DNA of 64,000 nucleotides from Sphingobacterium griseoflavum (GTDB taxonomy: Bacteria > Bacteroidota > Bacteroidia > Sphingobacteriales > Sphingobacteriaceae): positions 248,001 to 312,000 of the forward strand of contig NZ_BNAF01000004.1 of NCBI RefSeq assembly GCF_014653155.1, written 5' to 3'. A program made the translations under genes and the position numbers. The notes under the pieces were generated by a model that saw nothing but the letters and a program-made list of their open reading frames with translations, did no database searches and had not been told where the DNA came from. Below, piece by piece: positions 50,107-59,720 of this stretch (positions are counted from its first letter, which is position 1; every line of letters begins with the position of its first letter).

Positions 50107-51552
50107 TTAGGATAGCTCGTTGGGCTTTGCCGAGTTCCACTCTTCCATACCAAAAGAATCCACATCTGAATTAACAAATACAGGGTCGATGGCCTGTTTT
50201 CGTTGTTCGTTGTAGTGGCGATATAATCGCAGTACCCGTTGGTGCAGCAGGATGATGGCGACCATATTCAGCCAGGCCATGATGCCCACACCGATGTCAC
50301 CCAGCTTCCAGGCGAGTTCTGCGGTCGTTACGGAACCGATATATACCGACACGAGTATAGCCAGCCGAAGTATCCAAAGAAAAATCTTGCCCTTCCCATT
50401 ACGCATCAGGTAGCTGACGTTGGTCTCGGCGATGTAATAGTAGGCCATGATGGTGGTAAACGCAAAGAAAAATAATGCTACCGCTACAAAGATCCCACCT
50501 AGATAGGGGAAATGGTGCGACACTGCCAGCTGCGTATACTGCGGGCCGATTTCCACCCCTTTTAAATTTTCAACAAGGTAGCCCCCATCAGCATCCATCA
50601 CATTGTACTGACCGGTAAATAAGATCATAAAGGCGGTGGCGGTGCAGACAAACAACGTGTCGACGTACACCGAGAAACCCTGTACAAGTCCCTGTTTTAT
50701 GGGGTGCGACACCTCGGCGGCGGCGGCGGCGTGCGGCGCCGTTCCCTGCCCGGCTTCATTGCTGTAGATGCCCCTTTTTACCCCCCAGGAGATGGCCATG
50801 CCGACTATTCCGCCAAAAGCGGCATCGAGGCTCAACCCACTTCGAACGATCAATGATACCACATCGGGTATTGCCCGGTAGTTGATGGCGATGATGACCA
50901 CCGACATCAGGATATATGCCCCTGCCATAAAAGGAACCACCAGCTCGGCTACTCTGCTGATCCGTTTCACGCCACCAAAAACAATAACGGCCAACAGAAC
51001 GGCGAGAAAAACACCCACTGCCGGTGCGGGCAGATTAAACGATGCGCTCGCCGCGGTACTGATACTGTTACTTTGCACACCGGGCAGCAAAAAGCCGGTG
51101 CTGACAACCGTTACGATAGCAAAAAGCCAAGCAAAAGCTTTCGATCGCAATCCCTTCTCAATGTAGAATGCCGGTCCGCCACGATATTGGCCATCACGAA
51201 CCTCCTTGTACATTTGGCCGAGTGTGGCTTCTACAATAGCAGAGGAGCTGCCGAGAAAGGCAATGATCCACATCCAAAAGACCGCTCCGGGGCCGCCCAT
51301 GGCGATCGCCGTGGCGACCCCGGCGATATTGCCTGTCCCAACCCTTCCGGAGATGGCTAGCGCAAAGGCCTGGAAAGATGAAATTCCCTTGTCAGAACTT
51401 CCTCCATTAAATAAAAGCCTGCACATTTCCTTTAGCTGCGTAATTTGAGGTAATTTGAAGCGGATAGTAAAGTATATTCCCGTTAAAAGACATAGATAAA
51501 CCAGTGCGTCACTCCAAATGATATTATAAACGTAATCGATTAGATCAATCAT
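50107..51552 (-). CDS. Alanine/glycine:cation symporter (AGCS family)
   Basis: 481 residues, about 11 transmembrane helices. The family block G-P-G-A-V-F-W-M-W-I-I-A-F-L-G-S-S-S-A-I-V-E near residue 90 and the N-E-A-G-Q-G-T-A-P-H-A-A-A near 265 identify a sodium- or proton-coupled alanine/glycine transporter of the inner membrane. The C-terminal 25 residues are hydrophilic. Single gene, divergent from the second mscS gene. Confidence 0.94.
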   Translation of the reverse strand: MIDLIDYVYNIIWSDALVYLCLLTGIYFTIRFKLPQITQLKEMCRLLFNGGSSDKGISSFQAFALAISGRVGTGNIAGVATAIAMGGPGAVFWMWIIAFLGSSSAIVEATLGQMYKEVRDGQYRGGPAFYIEKGLRSKAFAWLFAIVTVVSTGFLLPGVQSNSISTAASASFNLPAPAVGVFLAVLLAVIVFGGVKRISRVAELVVPFMAGAYILMSVVIIAINYRAIPDVVSLIVRSGLSLDAAFGGIVGMAISWGVKRGIYSNEAGQGTAPHAAAAAEVSHPIKQGLVQGFSVYVDTLFVCTATAFMILFTGQYNVMDADGGYLVENLKGVEIGPQYTQLAVSHHFPYLGGIFVAVALFFFAFTTIMAYYYIAETNVSYLMRNGKGKIFLWILRLAILVSVYIGSVTTAELAWKLGDIGVGIMAWLNMVAIILLHQRVLRLYRHYNEQRKQAIDPVFVNSDVDSFGMEEWNSAKPNELS

Positions 51553-51916
51553 ATTCTAGTTTTTAGTTTAAGTGCCGCTAAAATAGGGAAATATATCTTT
51601 CATCCCATAAGACCCGCTAAAAACACATGCATTCTTTTTGAAATCAAGTCTTTCTTGTCCTGGGAGCAGATTTTGACCTTGCGAATAGCATTTCGCGGGG
51701 TACATTTTGATTACTTCGCCGTGTTTCATAAGTTTGCAGCATAAACTAGGCGCGGGGGTTGGCGGAGTGATGCCGGCAACTTTCCGATCATACCGTTAGC
51801 AGCAGCGTGGGAAGGGCTGCGGTCTGCATTTCTTCGTGCTAACTTTAAACAATATTCGTTAAAGTTTGTTGCTTCTTAAAGTGCCGTACATACATTCATC
51901 TCTAATTATATTGCGC
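51553..51916. other. Divergent promoter region (AGCS / mscS)
   Basis: 364 bases without a gene. It includes the consensus promoter at 51706-51736 on the plus strand. The promoter of the minus-strand symporter must also be here, but I could not place it. Confidence 0.6.
51706..51736 (+). promoter_or_regulatory. Consensus Bacteroidetes promoter for mscS-betaine operon
   Basis: TTTG (51706-51709), a spacer of exactly 19 bases, and TAAGTTTG (51729-51736) match the -33/-7 consensus TTTG-N19-TAnnTTTG. Transcription would begin near 51743, giving a leader of about 175 bases before the mscS start at 51917, long enough for regulation. Confidence 0.65.
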
Positions 51917-52780
51917 ATGAACGATCTCAATTTACAACATGTTGAAGACCATTGGAACAATTTTATTACAGCGGCCATTGCTTGGGCGCCGCGTGCCATA
52001 ACGGCGGTCGTATCTGCCATACTGATCTATTTGGTTGGCGCATGGCTGATCCGTGTGGCCAAGCGGATTGTGGATAAGGCCTTTACCCGCCGGCAGATGG
52101 AGCCTTCCTTGCATCGCTTTCTGCTGAACTTGGTTTCCTGGGCATTGAATATCTTGCTGTTTATTGTTGTGGTCACCCAACTTGGCGTGCAGACGTCGGC
52201 TTTTGTGGCGATGATCGGTGCCGCCGGCCTTGCCATTGGTTTGGCGCTGCAAGGCTCGCTTGCCAATTTTGCAGGAGGTATCCTGATTTTGTTGCTTAAG
52301 CCTTTTCGCGTTGGCGACTACATTGCAGCGAGTTCCGGCGTGTCGGGTACGGTGCGGGAGATTGATATATTCAATACCAAGCTTACCACACCGCAAAACC
52401 AGCTTGTCGTCGTGCCCAATGGACAGCTTTCCAATTCCAGCATCACCAACTATACCCAGATGGGAACCCGCAGAACATGGTTTGATATCGGTGTTTCCTA
52501 TTCGGCAGACCTCAAGCAAGCTAAAGAAATCCTTTATGGTGTTATTGCACAAAACCAGTTTGCATTCATCGAGCCCGCTCCGCAGGTGGCCGTGACCGAA
52601 TTAGGGGATAGTGCAATCAATCTTTCGGTGCGGGTGACGACCTCTAACGACAACTTTTGGACCATGCAGGAAGAGCTGATCATCGAGTGTAAGCTGGCAC
52701 TGGAGCAGGCCGGTATCGAGATTCCTTTTCCGCAGCGCGATGTCCATATCAAATCGGATGGACAAGCGACATCTATCTAG
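51917..52780 (+). CDS. MscS-type mechanosensitive channel (second)
   Basis: 287 residues from ATG 51917; a start at 51866 would add 17 residues not found in relatives. Three N-terminal helices, pore helix G-L-A-L-Q-G-S-L-A-N-F-A-G-G near residue 110, and the cytoplasmic cage ending I-P-F-P-Q-R-D-V-H-I-K-S-D-G, the same ending as the first channel. Followed after 21 bases by a betaine-type transporter, so uptake and emergency release of osmolytes appear co-expressed. Confidence 0.94.
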   Translation: MNDLNLQHVEDHWNNFITAAIAWAPRAITAVVSAILIYLVGAWLIRVAKRIVDKAFTRRQMEPSLHRFLLNLVSWALNILLFIVVVTQLGVQTSAFVAMIGAAGLAIGLALQGSLANFAGGILILLLKPFRVGDYIAASSGVSGTVREIDIFNTKLTTPQNQLVVVPNGQLSNSSITNYTQMGTRRTWFDIGVSYSADLKQAKEILYGVIAQNQFAFIEPAPQVAVTELGDSAINLSVRVTTSNDNFWTMQEELIIECKLALEQAGIEIPFPQRDVHIKSDGQATSI

Positions 52781-52801
52781 CCTGTCCCATAAAGTTAAAA
52801 C

Positions 52802-54817
52802 ATGCTAAAACACCTAAACTTCCAGACCTCATATAAAAAAGGGATCATCATCCCAAGTCTGATTTTTATTCTGACGGTATGCCTCATATCTGCGGCATTT
52901 CCGGATCTATCCGGTTTGATCCTCGATCGGGTCAAGCAGTTTATCTTTGTCAACCTCAATTGGGTTTATATATGGACGGTGACGCTCTTTGTGTTCTTTC
53001 TGATATACCTGATGTTTGGGAGTTTCGGCAAGATCAAACTGGGGGCCAATGACAGTAAGCCCGAATATTCGTTCTTTTCTTGGATATCGATGTTGTTTGC
53101 AGCGGGTATGGGAATAGGACTGATGTATTTTAGTGTGGCAGAGCCGATGCAGCATTATACAACCGATGTGTTTGATGCCGATCACTACGTGAATAGGGCC
53201 AAGAATGCGCAGCTGTATACGTTCTTCCATTGGGGAATCCATGCGTGGGCCATATATGGTATGGTGGGCTTGGCACTTTCTTACTTCGCATACCGCTACC
53301 GGCTGCCGCTTTCGCTCAGAAGCTGCTTTTATCCGCTATTGAAAAATAAGATCAATGGTCCGCTGGGCAATGCGGTCGATGTATTTGCCCTATGCAGTAC
53401 GTTTTTCGGCATCACGACCACCTTGGGGTTTGGGGTCGTGCAGATCAATTCTGGACTAAAGTTGTTGGGGATCGTACCGGATACCCATATTGGCTATCAG
53501 ATCTTGATCGTGGGGCTGTTGGTATCGCTTTCGGTCATATCGGCTATGACGGGGGTGGATAAAGGGGTGAAACTGCTCAGCAATATCAACATCGTAGCCG
53601 TACTTGTATTGCTGCTGTTCGTGCTTTTTCTTGGGCCGACGGTTTACCTGATCGGTAGTTTCACCGAAGGGATAGGGAATTACATCAGCAGTTTTTTTAA
53701 CCTGACTTTTGGCACGCACGTCTATGAGGAGCAAACCCTACCTTGGTTTTACAGTTGGACGATATTGTATTGGGCTTGGTGGATTTCTTGGTCGCCTTAT
53801 GTGGGTTTGTTTATTGCAAAGATCTCAAAAGGTCGTACCATACGTGAATTTGTCGCGGCGGTACTGATCATACCGACGATTTTCAATTTTATCTGGATGT
53901 CGGTTTTTGGTAATAGCGCAATATGGCTGGACTTTACGGTGGCAAAAGGCGCCTTGGGTGCGTTGGTTGGCGATCCGGACGCGCTGATGTTCCGGTTTTT
54001 GGAGTACCTCCCTTTATCTACGGTTTCCAGCTATATGGTGATCGCCATCATCATCATCTTTTTTGTAACTTCTGCCGACTCCGGGATATTGGTTATGAAC
54101 AGCATCGCTAGCCGAAATGCAGCATCCAATCCGAAATGGCAAATGGTTTTTTGGGGAGCACTATTGGCCTCCTTGGCACTTATTCTACTGAACGCCGGCG
54201 GACTGCAAGCTTTGCAAACCATGACCTTGATAACGGCTTTGCCGTTTTCGATATTGATGGTACTATTCGGGATCAGCTTGTTAAAGGCGCTTACCATAGA
54301 CCGGAACTATTACGCGACGGATTTCTCCGTAACGACCGTCCCATGGTCGGGCGACAACTGGCAAAACAGACTGCAGCAAATTGTGTCCTTCAAAAAACGC
54401 TCCTCGGTGGAAGAGTTTATCCAGACAACCGTGAAGGACGCATTCTTGGACCTGCAGCGTGAATTTGCGAAAAATGATATTACCGCTTTTATCAATGATT
54501 TCGGTGGCCATTCCAAGATGGAAATAGAAATCAAACACGATGTGCTGAACAACTTTAAATATGGGGTCAAATGCCAATTGAAGCTAATTTCGGAATATGT
54601 GCTAGAGGAAGAAAATCTTCCGGATGTGGAAGATAAGAAAACGTATTTTCCAAAGTCATATTTTGGTGATTCCCGAAGTGGTTACGATGTACAGTATTTT
54701 ACCCAAAAAGAGTTGATTAGCGACGTGCTGAAGCATTACGAGCGTTTTTTAGAGATCATTACGGAAGAGAAAAACGAAATGTTTGTGAGCAGCAACCGAA
54801 ATGACACGCTCGCATAG
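52802..54817 (+). CDS. BCCT family betaine/choline/carnitine transporter
   Basis: 671 residues, 12 transmembrane helices within about 15-510. The family marks G-M-G-I-G-L-M-Y-F-S-V-A-E-P near residue 103 and the Trp-rich W-W-I-S-W-S-P-Y-V-G-L-F-I-A-K-I-S-K-G-R-T near 325 are clear. A long cytoplasmic C-terminus (about 510-671) with charged residues may sense osmotic stress, as in BetP and BetT. Probably imports compatible solutes; exact substrate open. Confidence 0.94.
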   Translation: MLKHLNFQTSYKKGIIIPSLIFILTVCLISAAFPDLSGLILDRVKQFIFVNLNWVYIWTVTLFVFFLIYLMFGSFGKIKLGANDSKPEYSFFSWISMLFAAGMGIGLMYFSVAEPMQHYTTDVFDADHYVNRAKNAQLYTFFHWGIHAWAIYGMVGLALSYFAYRYRLPLSLRSCFYPLLKNKINGPLGNAVDVFALCSTFFGITTTLGFGVVQINSGLKLLGIVPDTHIGYQILIVGLLVSLSVISAMTGVDKGVKLLSNINIVAVLVLLLFVLFLGPTVYLIGSFTEGIGNYISSFFNLTFGTHVYEEQTLPWFYSWTILYWAWWISWSPYVGLFIAKISKGRTIREFVAAVLIIPTIFNFIWMSVFGNSAIWLDFTVAKGALGALVGDPDALMFRFLEYLPLSTVSSYMVIAIIIIFFVTSADSGILVMNSIASRNAASNPKWQMVFWGALLASLALILLNAGGLQALQTMTLITALPFSILMVLFGISLLKALTIDRNYYATDFSVTTVPWSGDNWQNRLQQIVSFKKRSSVEEFIQTTVKDAFLDLQREFAKNDITAFINDFGGHSKMEIEIKHDVLNNFKYGVKCQLKLISEYVLEEENLPDVEDKKTYFPKSYFGDSRSGYDVQYFTQKELISDVLKHYERFLEIITEEKNEMFVSSNRNDTLA

Positions 54818-54898
54818 CCTATGATAGTGGATGGCTGCGACGTGCTTAGGTCGACCCATGCATTTCATCTTCTTCTGGGGCGAGTTGGTGGGTGCAAG

Positions 54899-54930
54899 TT
54901 TTATCTTCCGGGAGGATTGCTGTACCTTTG
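54899..54930 (+). promoter_or_regulatory. Probable promoter of second Crp/Fnr gene
   Basis: TACCTTTG (54923-54930) fits the -7 consensus; TTTT (54899-54902) with a 20-base spacer is an approximate -33. The gene starts at 54961. Confidence 0.42.
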
Positions 54931-54960
54931 TTTCGTCTAAAAAACGCAAGCTATTTGCCC

Positions 54961-55584
54961 ATGGAACAATCAGAAGAGCTAAAAGAATTACAGTCGTCTC
55001 CGGAGTTGCTACGTAAACTGTATGCACATAGCCTACGGAAGAAATATGAAGCGGGCGACATTATTCTGCATGAAAATGCATCTATCCGGTCCATTCCCAT
55101 CGTGACGAAGGGAGCGCTAAAAGTTATCCGGTCGGAAGAAGACGGTCGGGAACTTTTGCTGTATTATATCCAGGCGGGGGAGAGCTGCATTATGTCATTT
55201 TTGGGCGGTATGCACAACGAGACAAGCAAAGTGAAAGCGGAGGTGGAGGAGGACGCCGAAATCCTTTTCCTTCCAATGGACAAGGTGACGCTATTCATCC
55301 GGGAACACCCGCAATGGTTGGACTATATTTTTCGTTTATACCACAAACGTTTTGAAGAGCTCCTAGAGATCATCCATGCTGTTACCTTCCGAAAGGTAGA
55401 TGAACGGATGTTGACGTTGCTGCACAAAAAGCAGGCATTGACCGGTAGTAATATCTTGCACATGACACACGAGCAGTTGGCAAACGAACTCGGAACGGCG
55501 CGCGTCGTGGTATCCCGACTGCTCAAGCAGTTGGAAGAAATGGGTAAGGTAAAACTAGGACGAAATAAAATCACCCTTATGTAA
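54961..55584 (+). CDS. Crp/Fnr family transcription regulator
   Basis: 207 residues from ATG 54961 (a start at 54892 lies before the promoter and is unlikely). Cyclic-nucleotide-like barrel (about 20-130; Y-E-A-G-D-I-I-L-H-E-N-A) and winged helix with the recognition region T-H-E-Q-L-A-N-E-L-G-T-A-R-V-V-V-S-R-L-L near residue 165. No Fe-S cysteines. In this subgroup the regulator often controls a neighbouring TauE-type or sulfur gene. Here TauE follows 60 bases downstream. Confidence 0.92.
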   Translation: MEQSEELKELQSSPELLRKLYAHSLRKKYEAGDIILHENASIRSIPIVTKGALKVIRSEEDGRELLLYYIQAGESCIMSFLGGMHNETSKVKAEVEEDAEILFLPMDKVTLFIREHPQWLDYIFRLYHKRFEELLEIIHAVTFRKVDERMLTLLHKKQALTGSNILHMTHEQLANELGTARVVVSRLLKQLEEMGKVKLGRNKITLM

Positions 55585-55644
55585 CCAATGTAACTGTATA
55601 AGTCTGGGGATTGATGCAGATTTGTTGTATTAACGCAGATATGT

Positions 55645-56442
55645 ATGGTTACAGCAGCTTATGTAGCGTCTATTTTGATTGGCGTATCGCTCGGACTTAT
55701 TGGTGGTGGCGGCAGTATGCTCACCGTGCCGGTGCTTGTCTATTTATTTGGTCTGGATGCCGTATCCGCCACGGCCTATTCGCTCTTTATCGTCGGCACC
55801 ACCAGCGCCGTAGGTTCAGTTTCTTATTTTAGAAGAAAACTGGTCGATATGAAAACAGCCATGCTGTTTGGTATGCCCGCCGTTGCGGCTGTTTTTCTGA
55901 CTAGAACATACATTTTGCCTGGTATTCCCCAAGAAATATTTCGCTATCGTAGCTATTTCCTGACCAAGGACACGCTGTTGCTGCTCCTCTTTGCTTTCCT
56001 CTTGATCGCGGCGGCGTACAGCATGCTGAAGAAAGAGGCACGGCCGAGTGAAATCACCGTGGCGAGGTCGCATGTCGGTTGGTATCGCCTCCTTCTGCAG
56101 GGATTTCTCATCGGCACCATAACCGGTTTGATCGGTGCGGGAGGCGGTTTTCTTCTCATTCCGGCGTTAGTAAGACTTGTTAAATTGCCTATCAAGGTTG
56201 CGGTGGGCAGCTCGCTGGTTGTTATTGCTACCAATTCGCTGCTAGGGTTTTTATTTTCTGTACCTCATCTGTTGGTGGACTGGCCCTTTCTGCTGAAAGT
56301 TGCTGCGGCCGCTATGGTCGGGATTCCGATCGGAACTTATCTTTCTACACGCTTAAAATCGGATCGGCTGAAGCCGGCTTTCGGATGGATGGTGCTGCTC
56401 GTGGGCGTTTATATACTTATCCATGAAATAGTGTGCCACTAG
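55645..56442 (+). CDS. TauE/SafE family membrane exporter
   Basis: 265 residues with about eight transmembrane helices and two internal repeats: S-L-G-L-I-G-G-G-G-S-M-L-T-V-P near residue 14 and T-G-L-I-G-A-G-G-G-F-L-L-I-P-A-L near 160. Members are thought to move sulfite, sulfoacetate or similar anions. Substrate unknown here. Directly behind a Crp/Fnr gene and ended by a strong terminator. Confidence 0.93.
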   Translation: MVTAAYVASILIGVSLGLIGGGGSMLTVPVLVYLFGLDAVSATAYSLFIVGTTSAVGSVSYFRRKLVDMKTAMLFGMPAVAAVFLTRTYILPGIPQEIFRYRSYFLTKDTLLLLLFAFLLIAAAYSMLKKEARPSEITVARSHVGWYRLLLQGFLIGTITGLIGAGGGFLLIPALVRLVKLPIKVAVGSSLVVIATNSLLGFLFSVPHLLVDWPFLLKVAAAAMVGIPIGTYLSTRLKSDRLKPAFGWMVLLVGVYILIHEIVCH

Positions 56443-56445
56443 AAA

Positions 56446-56508
56446 GAAAAGAAAGCAAGAATGTAGTTGTCACGCAGTTGAAGTTTTGCTTTCTTTTCGT
56501 ATTTTTTC
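56446..56508 (+). terminator. Terminator of the TauE gene
   Basis: A 13-base perfect stem GAAAAGAAAGCAA (56446-56458) / TTGCTTTCTTTTC (56486-56498) around a 27-base loop, then ATTTTTT. It begins 4 bases after the stop codon. Confidence 0.75.
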
Positions 56509-56726
56509 GTTTTATATGTCAAGTAAAATTAACTAAATTTACAGCAGGTTAAGGTTATTAAGAAGCGTCTGTGCGATGTTTACCTCGATATGGGTTGACA
56601 GCGGAATTTGGCCACGATGTTCACCTCACCTAAAGTTTTGGTTATGCACTACATGGATCCGCGGATTGTCGAAATAGGTGACATCCAACGAGAAAGAGCG
56701 TATCCACTGGATTTGTTTAGTAAAAC

Positions 56727-57125
56727 ATGAAAATCATAGATAAACTCGCTTGGATAGAAATAAAGGATAAATCCATTTTGTCTACCAAGAGTTACGGGAA
56801 GGATACCTATTATATTCCTGGCGGAAAGCGAGAGGAGGGAGAGACAGATGAAGATGCGCTTATCCGCGAGGTTTACGAAGAGTTGAGTGTCGTGATCGAT
56901 GCGGCGACCATCCGTTATATCGGTACCTTCGAGGCGCAGGCACACGGTCATGCTGAAGGAGTTTTAGTCAAGATGATCTGCTATGCTGCAGCATACAGCG
57001 GCACGCTTCAGGAGGCCGCTGAAATAGCGGAAATGCGTTGGCTTACATACGCCGATCGAGCAACGGTATCGGCAGTGGATCAATTAATTTTTGACCATTT
57101 AAAGCAGCAAGGATTGCTGGGTTAA
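56727..57125 (+). CDS. NUDIX hydrolase
   Basis: 132 residues with a complete Nudix box: G-G-K-R-E-E-G-E ... R-E-V-Y-E-E-L around residues 32-54 (G-x5-E-x7-R-E-U-x-E-E). It hydrolyses a nucleoside-diphosphate-linked substrate, which cannot be named from sequence. Short length and D-K-L-A-W-I-E-I-K-D-K-S opening fit the compact MutT-like group. Confidence 0.92.
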   Translation: MKIIDKLAWIEIKDKSILSTKSYGKDTYYIPGGKREEGETDEDALIREVYEELSVVIDAATIRYIGTFEAQAHGHAEGVLVKMICYAAAYSGTLQEAAEIAEMRWLTYADRATVSAVDQLIFDHLKQQGLLG

Positions 57126-57191
57126 GCTTAAGGGCAATGAAGCTATCGATTCACCCAGCAATGTTCGAATGTCGAGGCAAAAAGATAACAA

Positions 57192-57785
57192 ATGGAAAAA
57201 ATAACGCGCGTACTGCTGTTGGCCTTTCATCCGAGGCTAGAGGCTAGCCATGTGAACAGGTTCTTGTTAAACACGTTAAGGGAACATCCGCACATCGAGG
57301 TCAAGGATATGTATGAACTGTACCCGGATTTCAATATCGATGTCAATAAAGAACAACAAGATTTGCTGCAGGCCGATTTGGTGATCGTGCAACATCCTTT
57401 TTTCTGGTATGCCGCGCCGCCTTTGATAAAACAGTGGATCGATCTGGTATTGGAGCATGGTTGGGCTTATGGTACAAACGGTGACAAGTTAAAAGGGAAG
57501 CAGATTATGCACCTGGTCAGTAGCGGAGGTGGTTTTGAAGACTACTGCCAGCAAGGCAAGAACCTGTATACCTATACGGAGCTTTTGCGACCGTTTGAGT
57601 TGACCTATAAGTTTTGTCAGATGCAGCAATTACCCACCTATGTCGTTCCGCTCGCCAACAAGATTGCACAAATAGATTTGGAACAGCATGCCCAGCAAGT
57701 CAAACGTATTCTAGAGCAATGGATTGCTGGCGAGGTGGATGCTAAGCTTCCGGCAGGTGTGACCTATTTAAACGAACTTAACTAA
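57192..57785 (+). CDS. KefF-like flavodoxin-fold NAD(P)H oxidoreductase
   Basis: 197 residues of the flavodoxin-fold quinone reductase family (P-R-L-E-A-S-H-V-N-R, Q-H-P-F-F-W-Y-A-A-P-P-L-I-K-Q-W-I-D near residue 65, G-W-A-Y-G). KefF proteins bind FMN and activate the KefC potassium channel. The gene ends 6 bases before a KefC-like gene, which supports that pairing directly. Confidence 0.92.
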   Translation: MEKITRVLLLAFHPRLEASHVNRFLLNTLREHPHIEVKDMYELYPDFNIDVNKEQQDLLQADLVIVQHPFFWYAAPPLIKQWIDLVLEHGWAYGTNGDKLKGKQIMHLVSSGGGFEDYCQQGKNLYTYTELLRPFELTYKFCQMQQLPTYVVPLANKIAQIDLEQHAQQVKRILEQWIAGEVDAKLPAGVTYLNELN

Positions 57786-57791
57786 CACAGC

Positions 57792-59648
57792 ATGGCTTCA
57801 GGACTATTTCAGCACGCGCTTATCTATTTGGGGACAGCGATCGTTTTTGTTCCGATATCGAAAAAACTTGGTATAGGAAGCGTACTCGGTTATCTCATTG
57901 GCGGTATTTTGGTTGGTCCATTTGCGCTCGGATTGATCGGCACCGAAGGGCACGATGTGATGCACACCGCAGAATTTGGAGTCGTGATGATGCTTTTTAT
58001 CATCGGACTGGAATTGAATCCCGCCCAATTTTGGAAAATGCGTGCTAAGATCGTGGGGCTGGGCGGTTTGCAGATGCTGCTTACGGCGGTGCTGCTTTTT
58101 ATGTTCTTATACCTCGCATTGTCCTTTTCTTTTAAGGCATCGCTTGCCCTCGCGTTATCGTTTGCCATGTCGTCTACCGCCATCGTCTTGCAAACACTGA
58201 AAGAAAAGCTGCTCGATAAGACACCTGCAGGTCAACATGCGTTCTCCGTACTACTTTTTCAGGACATCGCCGTCATCCCCATTTTAGCGGTGCTTCCGCT
58301 ATTGGCTCTTCAAAGTGCCGGTGGCGACACGCCCGCACATCGTTTGCCGCCATTTCTATCTTTCTTGGATCAATATCCTAGTCTATTACTGCTCGCTGCA
58401 GTGGGCTTCGTGTTTATATTGAGCAGGTATCTGTTGCCGTTAGTACTCCGTGTTATCGCAAAAGTACAGATGCGGGAATTGTTTACCGCGGCAGCGCTAT
58501 TTTTTGTCATTGGTATCGCCTGGCTGATGGAGTCCGTGGGCATAAGTGCTGCTCTGGGTGCTTTTATGGCCGGCGTATTGCTCGCCAATAGCGAATTTCG
58601 CCATGAGTTGGAAGCGGATATCAATCCGTTTAAAGGTTTGCTTTTGGGCGTTTTCTTTACTGCCGTCGGATCCACCATCAACTTTGCGGTGATCGCAGCA
58701 GATCCGGCAAGGGTTTTCAGCATCGTGCTTATCCTGATGACGGTGAAGTGGATCGTATTGTATTTCTTGGGAAGACGGTTCAGGCTCGTTGCCGACCAAC
58801 AGCTACTCTTTGCATTTCTCTTATGCCAGGTTGGTGAATTTGCTTTTGTGCTGTTGGCCTCTATTGCACAATTAGGTATTGTCCCAAAACAGGAACTGGA
58901 CTTGTTTATGGCCGTGGTAACCATCAGTATGATGGTTTCGCCTTTATTGCTTTTTGTGTATGAACGGTTTGTAGCCCCCCGCTTCACCAACGATAAAAAG
59001 ACTCCCGTAGCCTACGACGCGATGGAGGCAGCACACCATGTTATTCTTGTAGGGTTTGGACATTTTGGAAGCACTATTGGTCGTTTCCTGCGAGCCAACA
59101 ACACCCACGCCACCATTATCGATAGCGATAGCGAACGCGTGAATCTGCTTCGTAAAATGGGTTTTAAAGTTTTCTATGGCGATGGTACGCGCCTTGACTT
59201 GCTCGAATCTGCCGGTGCAAGCGACGCGCAAATACTTATTTCTGCCATAGACGATCCACATACGAACATGGAGCTATCGGAGCTGCTTCCGAAGCACTTT
59301 CCAAATTTGAAGCTGTTTGTAAGGGCTAAAAACAGATACGATGCCTATGAATTAATGGACAAGGGGATCACCCATGTCCACCGTGAATCATTGATCGATT
59401 CGGTTTATATGGGTGTGGATATCCTTTCTGAGCTGGGGCACCGGAAATATACCTTGCACCGAAAGGCTCAAGATTTCATCAAATATGACAACGAAGCCTT
59501 GGAAAAGCTCTATCGGCACCGGAAAAGCGACGGATATATTAGCCGTTTACGTGCAGAAACGGAACTGCAAGAGCGTCTTCTGCAAGAAGACAAGCAGTTT
59601 TTGGCGAAAGCGGAAGATAGCGCATGGGATTCCAGCCATCGAAATTAG
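57792..59648 (+). CDS. KefC-like potassium/proton efflux antiporter
   Basis: 618 residues: CPA2 antiporter domain with about 12 helices (1-390; S-F-A-M-S-S-T-A-I-V-L-Q near residue 125) and a TrkA-N/RCK nucleotide-binding domain (about 412-530; V-G-F-G-H-F-G-S-T-I-G-R). In Proteobacteria such systems acidify the cytoplasm against electrophiles under glutathione control. Bacteroidetes mostly lack glutathione, so the signal must be checked. Partner KefF-like gene directly upstream. Confidence 0.94.
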   Translation: MASGLFQHALIYLGTAIVFVPISKKLGIGSVLGYLIGGILVGPFALGLIGTEGHDVMHTAEFGVVMMLFIIGLELNPAQFWKMRAKIVGLGGLQMLLTAVLLFMFLYLALSFSFKASLALALSFAMSSTAIVLQTLKEKLLDKTPAGQHAFSVLLFQDIAVIPILAVLPLLALQSAGGDTPAHRLPPFLSFLDQYPSLLLLAAVGFVFILSRYLLPLVLRVIAKVQMRELFTAAALFFVIGIAWLMESVGISAALGAFMAGVLLANSEFRHELEADINPFKGLLLGVFFTAVGSTINFAVIAADPARVFSIVLILMTVKWIVLYFLGRRFRLVADQQLLFAFLLCQVGEFAFVLLASIAQLGIVPKQELDLFMAVVTISMMVSPLLLFVYERFVAPRFTNDKKTPVAYDAMEAAHHVILVGFGHFGSTIGRFLRANNTHATIIDSDSERVNLLRKMGFKVFYGDGTRLDLLESAGASDAQILISAIDDPHTNMELSELLPKHFPNLKLFVRAKNRYDAYELMDKGITHVHRESLIDSVYMGVDILSELGHRKYTLHRKAQDFIKYDNEALEKLYRHRKSDGYISRLRAETELQERLLQEDKQFLAKAEDSAWDSSHRN

Positions 59649-59720
59649 ATGTGCTTTTGCGTGGATATTCCCCTGCGATCTCGTCTGATGCTAACGTTTC
59701 TTAACGCTTCCTCTTTGCTG

